From assembly GCF_003885045.1 (NCBI RefSeq), contig NZ_RHJS01000002.1, forward strand, positions 3,526,501-3,590,500: DNA of 64,000 bases, given 5' to 3'. The position numbers were made by a program, and so were the translations under genes. This document shows, piece after piece, positions 24,575 through 32,332 of this stretch. Position 1 is the stretch's first letter, and every line of letters starts with the position of its first letter. The notes beneath the pieces are model-generated. The model had not been told where the DNA came from. It did not search any database and saw only the letters and a list, made by a program, of their open reading frames with translations. The stretch comes from Schaedlerella arabinosiphila (GTDB lineage: Bacteria; Bacillota; Clostridia; Lachnospirales; Lachnospiraceae).

Positions 24575-25954
24575 TTAAACTCCCACCTGCTGTTTCTGCC
24601 AGATCCTTCTCCCAAGAAATAACAGCACTGCCGAAAGAAGGGCATACATGACCGGCGCCGCCTCAAACTGAGTCAAATATCCCCCAAAAACAGAGAACAA
24701 ACGGTCGTCCCATAATCCCCAGGGTATCAGAAGATTGGTAGGCAGCAGATCATAAACCTGTGAGAGCGTCCTGAGTTGAAAAGGGATATCAATAAACAGC
24801 GTAAATGTCATAATACCGACCAGAATTGCCATAACACTCACACCTTTTTTCAGCCATTCCGACAAAAACAGAATCACAATACTGTACATTGCAGATATCG
24901 CCAGGAGCATGAAAAACAGAACTAAAACAGATTCCCCGACACTCATCCTCCATGAGGACAGCGGAAATTCGATCTGCAGCGCCCCACCAAACCCGTCCGC
25001 CCCATAGACCGCCAAATCAGAAAGCAGCGTGATTCCAGACAAAAGCAGCGCCGCGGCCGCGCCGAATGTGATTCCTGCCAAAACCTTCGCGATATACAGC
25101 TCTCTTTTTCCATGCCTGGTGCATAAGATCACCGCATCTGTTTTCTGCTGATGCTCCATGGAAAATACATTGGAAAGGCTGACCAGGAGGAGAAGCAGCA
25201 GCATACAGTTTACGACATATGACTGATTCCACAACTCTCCCCACCCTTCTGCATATTCGTATGTGAAAGGGAGTTCAAGCCCTGCATCATTCTTTTTCCA
25301 ATATTCCATTTCTTCCTGCTTCAGCATCTGATCCTCCCTGTTTTGGGCAATCAACTTCTCCCGCTCCGAATACAGCCCGGCCGCATCCATTGTTTTCCCG
25401 TCTCCATAGTCCATAATCCTATAGACGTAGATGCGGATCGGTGTATACTTCTGAGCAGCCCACAGCCTGTCCCAGATATCTTCCGGTTCTGTTTTTACAT
25501 CCGCCTCTTCTTTTGCATCTCCATCCCCCTCTGCATCCGTCTCTTCTTTTGCATCCGTCTCTTCTTCTGCACCTGCCCCTCTCTCTGCATCCGTCTCTCC
25601 CGGTTCAACACTCACTACTATCCCAGTTGCCGGGTCCACGTCTTGGGACTCGCGTTTCATCCCCTCTCCCCGAGAAAAATCCTGCATTTCCTGAAGCAGG
25701 GAGTCGTCTATCTTTCTTCCTGAAAGCGCCCTTGCGCATTCTCTTCTTATTTTCATCATCTCATATCCGCTTACAACGATTTCCTCATTTCCTTCACCGA
25801 AATCCGATGATGTACTGATGAGATCCACAAAGCTTAAGGATACACACAGCAAAAGCATGATGCCGCCGGTAATCCATACGATTCTTCTGCATACGATCTT
25901 TCTGAGTTCATAAACGTATAATGTCTTTATTTGGCGTGTTTTCGATCCGTTCAT
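24575..25954 (-). CDS. ABC-2 type transporter permease with acidic extracellular insert
   Basis: A 459-residue membrane protein. One span near residues 28-50 is followed by an outside loop of about 180 residues, then five spans from about 225 to the end. This is the layout of ABC-2 exporter permeases with a large first loop. The loop carries an imperfect acidic repeat, roughly EETDAKEETDAEGDGDAKEE around residues 128-147, encoded by a purine/pyrimidine-biased DNA tract at about 25500-25600. It overlaps the ATPase gene by four nt. With the ATPase, a membrane protein and an ECF sigma factor it forms one operon, probably for export or detoxification of an envelope-acting compound. Confidence 0.82.
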   Translation of the reverse strand: MNGSKTRQIKTLYVYELRKIVCRRIVWITGGIMLLLCVSLSFVDLISTSSDFGEGNEEIVVSGYEMMKIRRECARALSGRKIDDSLLQEMQDFSRGEGMKRESQDVDPATGIVVSVEPGETDAERGAGAEEETDAKEETDAEGDGDAKEEADVKTEPEDIWDRLWAAQKYTPIRIYVYRIMDYGDGKTMDAAGLYSEREKLIAQNREDQMLKQEEMEYWKKNDAGLELPFTYEYAEGWGELWNQSYVVNCMLLLLLLVSLSNVFSMEHQQKTDAVILCTRHGKRELYIAKVLAGITFGAAAALLLSGITLLSDLAVYGADGFGGALQIEFPLSSWRMSVGESVLVLFFMLLAISAMYSIVILFLSEWLKKGVSVMAILVGIMTFTLFIDIPFQLRTLSQVYDLLPTNLLIPWGLWDDRLFSVFGGYLTQFEAAPVMYALLSAVLLFLGRRIWQKQQVGV

Positions 25955-26697
25955 AGATTCCCTCCTGACTCTTTCCCGCTTTCATTCATTTTCTGATACA
26001 GACCTTCATCCTCAAACTGCTCCAGATAAAATTTTTCCAGATCCCCCTGTCCTTCCTGCCATTCTCCCTGAAAGATCAGCCTGCCGTCCTTCATCATCAG
26101 CACCGTATCCGCAATCTGTTCAATATCTGATACAATATGTGTGGAAAGAATTACAATCCCTTCCTTCCCGGCTTCCCCAATCAGATTCCGGAAACGGGCA
26201 CGTTCCTTCGGGTCCAGCCCCGCCGTGGGTTCATCCAGAATCAGAAGCCGCGGGCGGTTCAAAAGCGCCTGCGCGATTCCCAGCCGCTGCTTCATGCCGC
26301 CGGAATAGGTTTTTATTTTTTTCCTGCCCATATCTCCCAGAGATACCAACTCCAGAAGTTCCGCCGCCCTGCGTCCTGCCTGGGATCTGGCCAGCCCTTT
26401 CAGGGTCGCCATGTAAACAAGAAAATCCATTCCCGTAAATTCCGGATAGTAGCCAAAATCCTGGGGCAGATACCCCAGCCCTGCACGATATTCCTCCGTG
26501 GATACATCCAGGCCGTCTAAGGAAACGGTTCCGCTGTCACATCTTAAGATTCCGCAGATCAGCCGCAGAAGCGTTGTTTTTCCTGCCCCGTTAGCCCCCA
26601 GCAGGCCGTACACTCCCGGATGCAGTCTGAGTGAAATACGGTCTACCGCAATTTTATTCCGAAATTGCTTTGTGACTCTGTCTAAAATAAGTTCCAT
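25951..26697 (-). CDS. ABC transporter ATP-binding protein
   Basis: A 248-residue ATPase for the adjacent permease. Motifs are Walker A LGANGAGKTTLLR near residue 34, a Q-loop LPQDFGYYPEF, signature YSGGMKQRLGIAQALL, Walker B LLILDEPTAGLDP and the H-loop STHIVSDIE. The MKQRLGIAQ signature and overall length match the drug/bacteriocin export subfamily (CcmA/YtrB-like). It is followed by the permease with a four-nt overlap. Confidence 0.92.
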   Translation of the reverse strand: MELILDRVTKQFRNKIAVDRISLRLHPGVYGLLGANGAGKTTLLRLICGILRCDSGTVSLDGLDVSTEEYRAGLGYLPQDFGYYPEFTGMDFLVYMATLKGLARSQAGRRAAELLELVSLGDMGRKKIKTYSGGMKQRLGIAQALLNRPRLLILDEPTAGLDPKERARFRNLIGEAGKEGIVILSTHIVSDIEQIADTVLMMKDGRLIFQGEWQEGQGDLEKFYLEQFEDEGLYQKMNESGKESGGNL

Positions 26698-26718
26698 ACC
26701 AATCCCTCCATTCTGAAA

Positions 26719-27429
26719 TCATACACAAAGAAGTTCTGAAAGTCTGTTCATACTGCGTTTCCACTCTTTCACCCCATATATGGCTACCGCCGTCAGCATC
26801 AAGGTCCAGGCCGGAATGTACCTTGTCCCGAACAGAACCGGATACAGCTTCTGTACAATCAGATTGAGAACGCTGACACAGGCCGCAATCCCAAAACACG
26901 CATACCAAGATTCCGCCCCCTTTGTTCTCCGCGCCGCCCACAATCCGGCATCGGCTGTCAGCAGGTAGGGCACCAGCAGATACAGCCCTGTCTGAAAAAC
27001 AGATGCCCCGTGAAGCCGAGCGCAAACCGGGATCAGAAAAAGCAGCAGAAGCAAATGTACGATACCCAGAATTTCCATCCTTGCAAGCACCACGCTTTTT
27101 AAGGAAAAGCGGGCGGCCATTTCCAGCTCGGACATCAAGAATATATGGGACCGATTCTGTTCCGTCACAACAGATACTGCCGCAAACGGGAGCAGCGCGG
27201 AAATCCCCCACATCACATCCTTTCCGAACATATGGGCTCCCATAAATGCAATCCCAAACAGAACGGCGGAAATCCCCCATACATATTTCCGGATATATCC
27301 TGCCTGCGAAAGCACAAAGGACAGATTGCTGATCCCCGGCTGCGGTATCCTTTTCAAAAATGCTTCCTTTTGTTTCGGCGCAGGCGGTTCGAATGCGTCC
27401 CGCAGCGCCTTTTTTAATTTCTCATCCAT
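26719..27429 (-). CDS. Membrane protein between sigma factor and ABC exporter
   Basis: A 236-residue protein with a cytoplasmic N-terminus (MDEKLKKALRDAFEPPAPKQKEAF) and six hydrophobic segments. The position directly after an ECF sigma gene and the short charged N-terminus suggest an anti-sigma-like role. No zinc-binding HxxxCxxC anti-sigma motif is present, so this is inference from position only. The N-terminal phrase (EAFEPPAPKQKEAFLKRI) recurs in clostridial proteins of this kind as I remember them. The ATG at 27427-27429 is preceded by GGGAGG at six nt; a start seven codons earlier is less likely. Confidence 0.75.
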   Translation of the reverse strand: MDEKLKKALRDAFEPPAPKQKEAFLKRIPQPGISNLSFVLSQAGYIRKYVWGISAVLFGIAFMGAHMFGKDVMWGISALLPFAAVSVVTEQNRSHIFLMSELEMAARFSLKSVVLARMEILGIVHLLLLLFLIPVCARLHGASVFQTGLYLLVPYLLTADAGLWAARRTKGAESWYACFGIAACVSVLNLIVQKLYPVLFGTRYIPAWTLMLTAVAIYGVKEWKRSMNRLSELLCV

Positions 27430-27468
27430 CTGAATCCCTCCCGTCGTCAACTGCCGCCGATTTAAGCC

Positions 27469-27927
27469 TCATCCAAAATCCTCTCTGTCCAGCAGAGCCC
27501 GAAGCCGTTTCAGCGCTTTCTGTATTTTCCTGTAAACCGCAAATCTTGATACCTGTAAAAGCCCGCAGATCTCCGATACCGTAAGCTCATTGACATATCG
27601 AAGAAGCAGCAGCTCCTGTTCCTCTTCTGCAAGCTGTGACAACGCCGTTTTCACAGCTATACTCATAAGCACCTGATTTTCCGGGGCTTCATCTGCAAGT
27701 TCTGCAAGCTCCTCCAGCGGTTCTGTCCGGGTACGCCGGTACGCATCCATACACAGGTTTCGCGCAATCGTATAGAGAAACTGTAATTTTTTCCCGCGCT
27801 CACAGTAATCTCTGCTTTCCAGAAAGCGAAGAAACGTTTCCTGTGTCACATCCTCTGCCATCTGCCGATGCCCCAGCTTAAAATAGCAGTAGCGGTATAT
27901 TTTATCATACTGATCTTCTAAATCCAT
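27469..27927 (-). CDS. ECF-type RNA polymerase sigma factor
   Basis: A 152-residue sigma-70 family factor with only regions 2 and 4. Region 2 shows YRYCYFKLGHRQMAEDVTQETFLRF and LYTIARNLCMDAYRR. Region 4 shows LAEEEQELLLLRYVNELTVSEICGLL with a C-terminal helix SRFAVYRKIQKALKRLR. It heads the operon with a membrane protein and an ABC exporter, which suggests it activates its own transporter. AAAGGAGG lies 14 nt upstream of the ATG, a rather long gap. Confidence 0.92.
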   Translation of the reverse strand: MDLEDQYDKIYRYCYFKLGHRQMAEDVTQETFLRFLESRDYCERGKKLQFLYTIARNLCMDAYRRTRTEPLEELAELADEAPENQVLMSIAVKTALSQLAEEEQELLLLRYVNELTVSEICGLLQVSRFAVYRKIQKALKRLRALLDREDFG

Positions 27928-28197
27928 GGTTCGAACTGAAACCTCCTTTGCGCCTGCCGGGTGTCCTCCTTCACTTTGATTAACGGTTTACACGGCACAG
28001 ATGTGCGGGTCTATTTGGAAAAATTTTAGAATATACGAAAAAAATTCAAAGCAAAGCACGGTCTGAACTGCTCCGGCTTTTGGCTGTAAATGGAAAAGAT
28101 GCCCTCCCGCTGTGGAAGAACATCCCTTTTATACTTATGTAATTCAATTATATTTCCAATAACACTCTTTGAGATTAAATCTCGTAAACCTGAACTT

Positions 28198-28953
28198 TTA
28201 AACGGCCCTCGCTTCAAGCTTGGAAACTCTTTGATCCAGATTCCCAATCAACTTCAGAGACAATTTGAGTGTTTCATTTTCATTTCCGATCATACGGTAG
28301 TAGCCCTCAAAAATTCCAAGCCGCTTCTTTACATTGTCAAACTCTTTTTGATACTTTTTATCATACCGCTCCATCTCATCAAATAGAAATTCTTCAGATT
28401 GGCTGATTCTGGTGTCCATCTGTTCACTGATCCGCTTCTCGGATTGACGTATTTTGACATCCATTTCTTTGCCCAGACGCTTCTCTGACTGACATATTTT
28501 GTCATCTATCTCTTTGCCCAGACGCTTCTCTGACTGACATATTTTGTCATCCATCTCTTCGCTCAGACGCTTCTCTGACTGACGTATTTTGACATCCATC
28601 TCTTTGCTCAGACGCTTCTCTGACTGGCGTATTTTGTCATCCATCTCTACACTCAGACGTTTCTCTGACTGACGTATTTTGACATCCATCTCTTCACTCA
28701 GACGCTTCTCAGCCTGCTCTACACGTGTATCTATCTGAGCACTCAATCTTTCCTCGGCCTGCTCTACACGTGTATCTATCTGAGCACTCAATCTTTCCTC
28801 GGCCTGCTCTACACGTGTATCTATCTGAGCACTCAATCTTTCCTCGGCCTGCTCTACACGTGTATCTATACGTTTGCCCAATTTGTCCTCTGTTTGCTCT
28901 GCCCTGACATTAATTAATTCGGCAATAGCCATCAAATCTTTTTGATCCAACAT
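28198..28953 (-). CDS. Coiled-coil protein built from 45-bp (15-residue) tandem repeats
   Basis: A 251-residue highly charged protein, unassigned. After a 35-residue head it has about ten tandem copies of a 15-residue unit: first IDTRVEQAEERLSAQ (near-identical copies), then diverged MDVKIRQSEKRLSEE-type units. The remaining 70 residues are an ordinary coiled coil. Fifteen residues per four turns fits an almost straight or right-handed coil rather than the usual heptad. The DNA copies are nearly identical, so recent expansion is likely. The ATG at 28951-28953 has GGAG seven nt upstream; 16 codons of in-frame sequence upstream lie in the promoter. Confidence 0.85.
   Translation of the reverse strand: MLDQKDLMAIAELINVRAEQTEDKLGKRIDTRVEQAEERLSAQIDTRVEQAEERLSAQIDTRVEQAEERLSAQIDTRVEQAEKRLSEEMDVKIRQSEKRLSVEMDDKIRQSEKRLSKEMDVKIRQSEKRLSEEMDDKICQSEKRLGKEIDDKICQSEKRLGKEMDVKIRQSEKRISEQMDTRISQSEEFLFDEMERYDKKYQKEFDNVKKRLGIFEGYYRMIGNENETLKLSLKLIGNLDQRVSKLEARAV
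28420..28875 (-). repeat. Tandem 45-bp coding repeats
   Basis: Two families of 45-bp units lie in phase inside the coiled-coil gene. About four near-identical units at 28695-28870 contain GCCTGCTCTACACGTGTATC, and about six diverged units at 28430-28695 contain CAGACGCTTCTCTGACTG. Units keep exact 45-bp length, so copy number can change without shifting the frame. Confidence 0.85.
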
Positions 28954-28991
28954 TCCGCTTCTCCCCCCTTCCCTATTCATTTGATTTTCCC

Positions 28992-29020
28992 AGTATAGCA
29001 TAAACCGGGAAATTTTGTAA
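28992..29020 (-). promoter_or_regulatory. Promoter of the coiled-coil gene
   Basis: Minus strand TTACAA (29015-29020), a 17-bp spacer and TATACT (28992-28997), about 38 nt before the start codon. Beyond it, 29021-29322 shows only two short palindromes (CCATTTAAAATGG and CGATTTCAAATCG) and no supported gene. Confidence 0.7.
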
Positions 29021-29322
29021 CCCAGTTCACTGCAAGTTCACATATTTCATTCATAATGGAACCATAGATGATAAATTGTATAAATTATGGTTAGATGATA
29101 AAAAGAACTCTCAACTTACCCCAAGGCTAATCATCGACACAAGTGCCGAATCATACCAATAAGTTGACACGCCCAAACGGGTGCATCCAATCAGCGGCAG
29201 GGTCCATTTAAAATGGTACCTGTTTTTCGATTTCAAATCGGGAAATTGACGCAGGGATTTTTCTGTGGCGAGGTGGCACTCATAGGACGCCCCTCATAAT
29301 TTCCGGATGGGGCCCTGATTCA

Positions 29323-29572
29323 GGGTCGTGGTTCCCTCCATTTAGGAGGTGGGGTCTAATCAGATCCTCCCTGTCCCTTCAACACTGAAATATCGGAGCA
29401 TATTTTTTTCCCAGGTCTGCACATTGAAAATAGTATATCTGCCAAGGCAGCCGGGGGACGTGCTCCCACCCGTTCCGAGTCTTGTAGGAAAGGGTGGTGC
29501 TTATGCAATGAGTACTTATGAGGAACTTCAGCTAATCGTATCGGTGGCATTATTGATCGTGTCGATCCTGAA
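29323..29572 (+). repeat. Left copy of 250-bp direct repeat flanking the IS
   Basis: Base-for-base the same, as far as read by eye, as 31690-31939. It begins GGGTCGTGGTTCCCTCC and ends GTCGATCCTGAA, and it contains the start of a holin-like toxin gene. Unique sequence continues the original locus on the outer side of each copy, and the inner sides abut the IS ends. That is the arrangement of a target-site duplication, though extraordinarily long. Confidence 0.9.
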
Positions 29573-29582
29573 CGGGTTTTAA
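29508..29582 (+). pseudogene. Truncated copy of holin-like type I toxin
   Basis: The first 22 codons (MSTYEELQLIVSVALLIVSI plus LN) equal those of the intact toxin at 31875. The IS insertion then replaces the basic C-terminus (YVKRNNKK) with Gly-Phe-stop. The membrane segment is kept but the positively charged tail is lost, and the gene's own terminator is gone. It is probably inactive or altered. Confidence 0.8.
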
Positions 29583-29612
29583 ACACTTTTGAACCGCAAA
29601 AAACGCCATAAA

Positions 29613-29634
29613 CCGCAAAAATGCGGCTTTTTTT
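29613..29634 (+). terminator. Read-in protection terminator inside the IS left end
   Basis: The hairpin CCGCA/TGCGG is followed by seven T's, 40 bp inside the element and upstream of the transposase promoter. It would stop transcription entering from the flanking toxin locus. Confidence 0.75.
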
Positions 29635-29659
29635 ATGTCAAATTTTATAAAATTATATG

Positions 29660-29688
29660 TTGTACGGAGTTGTATATTGTGTTATAAT
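29660..29688 (+). promoter_or_regulatory. Transposase promoter giving a leaderless message
   Basis: TTGTAC (29660-29665), a 17-bp spacer and TATAAT (29683-29688). Only six bases separate the -10 from the ATG at 29695, so transcription should begin at or next to the start codon. Confidence 0.75.
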
Positions 29689-29694
29689 GGTATT

Positions 29695-31593
29695 ATGAAA
29701 TTGAATTATGACAGAAAATCAAAAAACCCAACTTATTTTATCCAGCAAGGATTCCGCAATGGCAAAAAGACTTCTACCAGAAATGTAGCTGTGATCGGTA
29801 AACACTTGGATCTTCTTAAGATCACTGATGATCCCCTTGCTTATGCCAAGCAAAAAGTTGCCGAATATAACGAGCAGATGAAAAACAGTAAGGTCTCTAT
29901 GGAGGTGACAATCGACTTTGACGAAAAGATCAAAGCATCAAATGACCTTATTTCATCGGACACCAGCCGCAATATCGGCTACTTTTTCCTGCAGTCCGTT
30001 TATCATAACCTTGCAATTGGCAGCTTCCTCAAAAAAGTATCCGCTGATTCCCGGATCACCTTCGACCCCAACCTTGTGAACCGGTTTCTGACCTGCGCAA
30101 GAATACTGGAACCAGAATCCAAGTTTGCTACGCTCCGCCATCTGGGCCGTTATTATGAGCAGCCGGAAATTGGGTACCAGCATATCCACCGGACACTGGA
30201 TCTTCTGGCTGAAAACTATACCGGATATCTCCAGAACCTTTTCCAATATAGCTGCAGGATTGTCAGGCGTAATACTTCCGTATGTTACTTTGACTGCACA
30301 AATTTTTATTTTGAAGTTGAGTCGCCTGATGATGATTATGTTGATGAAGTGACCGGGGAATTTATAAAAGGCTTCCGTAAATACGGCCCTTCCAAACAGC
30401 ATCAGCCCGCACCATTGGTAGAGATGGGACTCTTCATGGACGCGGACGGGATTCCTCTTTCCATGTGTCTTGCCCCGGGGTCAGATAATGAACAGACACT
30501 TGCCATCCCCTTGGAAAAAGAACTGACAAAAATGTTTAAAGGGAAGACGTTTATTTATTGTGCAGATGCAGGGCTGGGGTCACTCAATATCAGACGTTTT
30601 AATTCCATGGGTGGGCGGGCTTTTATTGTGACCCAGTCAATCAAAAAAATGGCAGGCACTCTGCAGGAAGCTGTTTTTAACGATTGCGACTACCGGCTTC
30701 TTTCTTCCGATGATCCGGTTACGATTGATAGCATGAAAAGCTTTGACCATCATAAAAAAGAAAATTATCGTCTTTATCAGGACAAGGCATACAAAATAAT
30801 AAATGCTGACCGTCTGGAAGACCTGGGTTTCTATGAAGAAAAAATATGTAAAAATGGAAAAAAGAGACAGGTAAAAGCCAAAGGGATGCTCAAACAAAAG
30901 ATTATCATCACGTTTTCCAGAAAAACCATGGAATATCAGCGCTATATCCGCAACCGGCAGGTTGAACGAGCCAAGCGCCTGCTAAAGGATTTGGACCCTG
31001 AAACATATAAAAAAGGCCCAAATGATGTGACAAGATTTATCAAAAGGGTATCGGATGGGAGCGTGAAGGATATTTACGAGATTAATGAAGAACGGATCAG
31101 GGAAGAAGAAAAATACGATGGTTACTATGCGGTTGCTACCAGTCTGGATGATGATGCCGCCCAGATTCTTGAGATATCTTCAAAACGGTATAAAATAGAA
31201 GACTGTTTTCGGATTATGAAGACAAATTTTTCCGGCCGTCCTGTATATCATCATACCAAAGAACATATCACCGCTCATTTTATGATATGCTACACAGCAC
31301 TGCTGATCTACCGGCTGATGGAAAAGCAGCTTGAAGATTACTGTAAAGATTATGACCGCAGGTGTGGTATTGACCACAATGATCCTGCGGAAAGAATGCA
31401 TTTTACCATTGATAATATCATTGAGATGCTGAAAAATATGAATGTTGTAAATGTCCAGGATATGTACTATATGTCGACCTATACGGGGTCAAAGCTGTGC
31501 ACTGCACTAAATAGCATTTATGAGCTTGGTCTGGATAAAAAATACTATCAGCCAAAAGAGCTAAATAAAAGAATAAAAAAAATTTCAAGCTAG
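29695..31593 (+). CDS. IS1634 family transposase
   Basis: A DDE transposase of 632 residues. The N-terminus MKLNYDRKSKNPTYFIQQGF is characteristic of the IS1634 group. DDE core features include CYFDCTNFYFEVE (first Asp), FIYCADAGLGS (second Asp) and a C-terminal YKIEDCFRIMKTNFSGRPVYH, which carries the catalytic Glu in the group's Y-(2)-R-(3)-E-(6)-K-like motif. An in-frame ATG 20 codons upstream lies before the promoter, so it was not chosen. The frame is intact and the catalytic residues are present, so the element may still be active. There is no ribosome site ahead of the ATG. Confidence 0.93.
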   Translation: MKLNYDRKSKNPTYFIQQGFRNGKKTSTRNVAVIGKHLDLLKITDDPLAYAKQKVAEYNEQMKNSKVSMEVTIDFDEKIKASNDLISSDTSRNIGYFFLQSVYHNLAIGSFLKKVSADSRITFDPNLVNRFLTCARILEPESKFATLRHLGRYYEQPEIGYQHIHRTLDLLAENYTGYLQNLFQYSCRIVRRNTSVCYFDCTNFYFEVESPDDDYVDEVTGEFIKGFRKYGPSKQHQPAPLVEMGLFMDADGIPLSMCLAPGSDNEQTLAIPLEKELTKMFKGKTFIYCADAGLGSLNIRRFNSMGGRAFIVTQSIKKMAGTLQEAVFNDCDYRLLSSDDPVTIDSMKSFDHHKKENYRLYQDKAYKIINADRLEDLGFYEEKICKNGKKRQVKAKGMLKQKIIITFSRKTMEYQRYIRNRQVERAKRLLKDLDPETYKKGPNDVTRFIKRVSDGSVKDIYEINEERIREEEKYDGYYAVATSLDDDAAQILEISSKRYKIEDCFRIMKTNFSGRPVYHHTKEHITAHFMICYTALLIYRLMEKQLEDYCKDYDRRCGIDHNDPAERMHFTIDNIIEMLKNMNVVNVQDMYYMSTYTGSKLCTALNSIYELGLDKKYYQPKELNKRIKKISS

Positions 31594-31624
31594 GATTTCC
31601 ATACAACATTTTCAAAACACCAAA

Positions 31625-31667
31625 AAGAAGGCAAAACCTCGTGTTTTCAATGGTTTCGCCTTCTTCT
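31625..31667 (+). terminator. Transposase terminator at IS right end
   Basis: A hairpin of AAGAAGGC-AAAACC with GGTTT-CGCCTTCTT, starting 31 bases after the transposase stop and just inside the right inverted repeat. It has weak T-tails on both sides. Confidence 0.7.
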
Positions 31668-31689
31668 ATTAATTCAAAGTGTTTAAAAC

Positions 31690-31939
31690 GGGTCGTGGTT
31701 CCCTCCATTTAGGAGGTGGGGTCTAATCAGATCCTCCCTGTCCCTTCAACACTGAAATATCGGAGCATATTTTTTTCCCAGGTCTGCACATTGAAAATAG
31801 TATATCTGCCAAGGCAGCCGGGGGACGTGCTCCCACCCGTTCCGAGTCTTGTAGGAAAGGGTGGTGCTTATGCAATGAGTACTTATGAGGAACTTCAGCT
31901 AATCGTATCGGTGGCATTATTGATCGTGTCGATCCTGAA
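31690..31939 (+). repeat. Right copy of 250-bp direct repeat flanking the IS
   Basis: Identical to 29323-29572 as read. Here the repeat continues into the intact end of the toxin gene, so this copy retains the original downstream context, while the left copy retains the original upstream context. Confidence 0.9.
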
Positions 31940-31967
31940 TTACGTCAAAAGGAACAATAAGAAATAG
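31875..31967 (+). CDS. Putative holin-like toxin (type I toxin-antitoxin peptide)
   Basis: A 30-residue peptide starting MSTYEELQLIVSVALLIVSI and ending with a basic tail (YVKRNNKK). One membrane helix with a short acidic N-terminus and a lysine-rich end is the signature of the Hol-Tox/TxpA-like group. These toxins insert in the membrane and are normally silenced by an antisense RNA. AGGAAAGGGTGG precedes the start, and an out-of-frame ATGCAATGA overlaps it, possibly slowing translation. A strong terminator follows. The antisense RNA promoter could not be assigned by eye. Confidence 0.8.
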   Translation: MSTYEELQLIVSVALLIVSILNYVKRNNKK

Positions 31968-32008
31968 CCGTCCCGCTCACTGGCAATGACTGGACGACTA
32001 TTTCTTTA
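31959..32008 (+). terminator. Terminator of the holin-like toxin
   Basis: Stem AAGAAATAG-CCGTCC with GGACG-ACTATTTCTT around an 18-base loop, overlapping the stop codon. It is highly symmetrical, so it could end transcripts from both strands, including an antisense antitoxin. Confidence 0.8.
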
Positions 32009-32173
32009 GGTCTAATTTAATTATTCGCCGGGGCGGGTGAGACGCATTCACCCTCCGGCTGTCTTGTCAAGTATATTATATGCAATTTTATTGCCGTTGT
32101 CAAACCATTTATAGGCATTTCCATTCATTTCAAAAGGCACCGCCACGTGCAGGAATGAAAGGAAGATGATAAA

Positions 32174-32254
32174 ATGCCAGCTTATAAAGATGAAAAGCCC
32201 GGTCATTCCCTATTTTTATGGTTTCCGGGTTTTCTGTTACAAGTCACACTTTGA
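32174..32254 (+). pseudogene. Remnant of a tyrosine integrase start
   Basis: A good ribosome site (AAAGGAAG) precedes ATG and the first ten codons read MPAYKDEKPG, the typical start of Tn916/phage-type tyrosine integrases. The frame then becomes unrelated (HSLFLWFPGFLL) and stops at 26 codons. A terminator-like hairpin (AAAAGCCCGG with CCGGGTTTT) overlaps it. This looks like a scar left by loss of an integrative element. Only ten residues support it, so confidence is modest. Confidence 0.5.
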
Positions 32255-32271
32255 CCAGGTGTGCCTGTAAC
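32236..32271. repeat. Imperfect palindrome GTTACA...TGTAAC
   Basis: Arms GTTACA-ag-TCACAC and GTGTGCC-TGTAAC flank a nine-base centre. It lies directly after the integrase remnant and may be part of an old attachment or regulatory site. Confidence 0.5.
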
Positions 32272-32332
32272 TCATGCCAACGTCGATCCGCAGTTTCATC
32301 TCCCGCACCGCTCCAGCGCCGGAATTTCTCCT

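Larger units (their letters stand above)
29576..31689 (+). mobile_element. IS1634-family insertion sequence
   Basis: A 2.1-kb element with one transposase gene. Its terminal inverted repeats begin GTTTTAAACACTTT at both ends (29576 onward, and the complement ending at 31689). The repeat is about 14-17 bp, and the outermost two or three bases are ambiguous against the target. It carries a hairpin terminator inside each end. It is flanked by 250-bp direct repeats. Long, variable target duplications are a known property of some IS1634/IS1549 relatives. Confidence 0.9.

Noticed and set aside
28420..28875. Regular 45-bp repeats resembling a CRISPR array
   Set aside because: There are no unique spacers; units are contiguous, in frame and encode a coiled coil.
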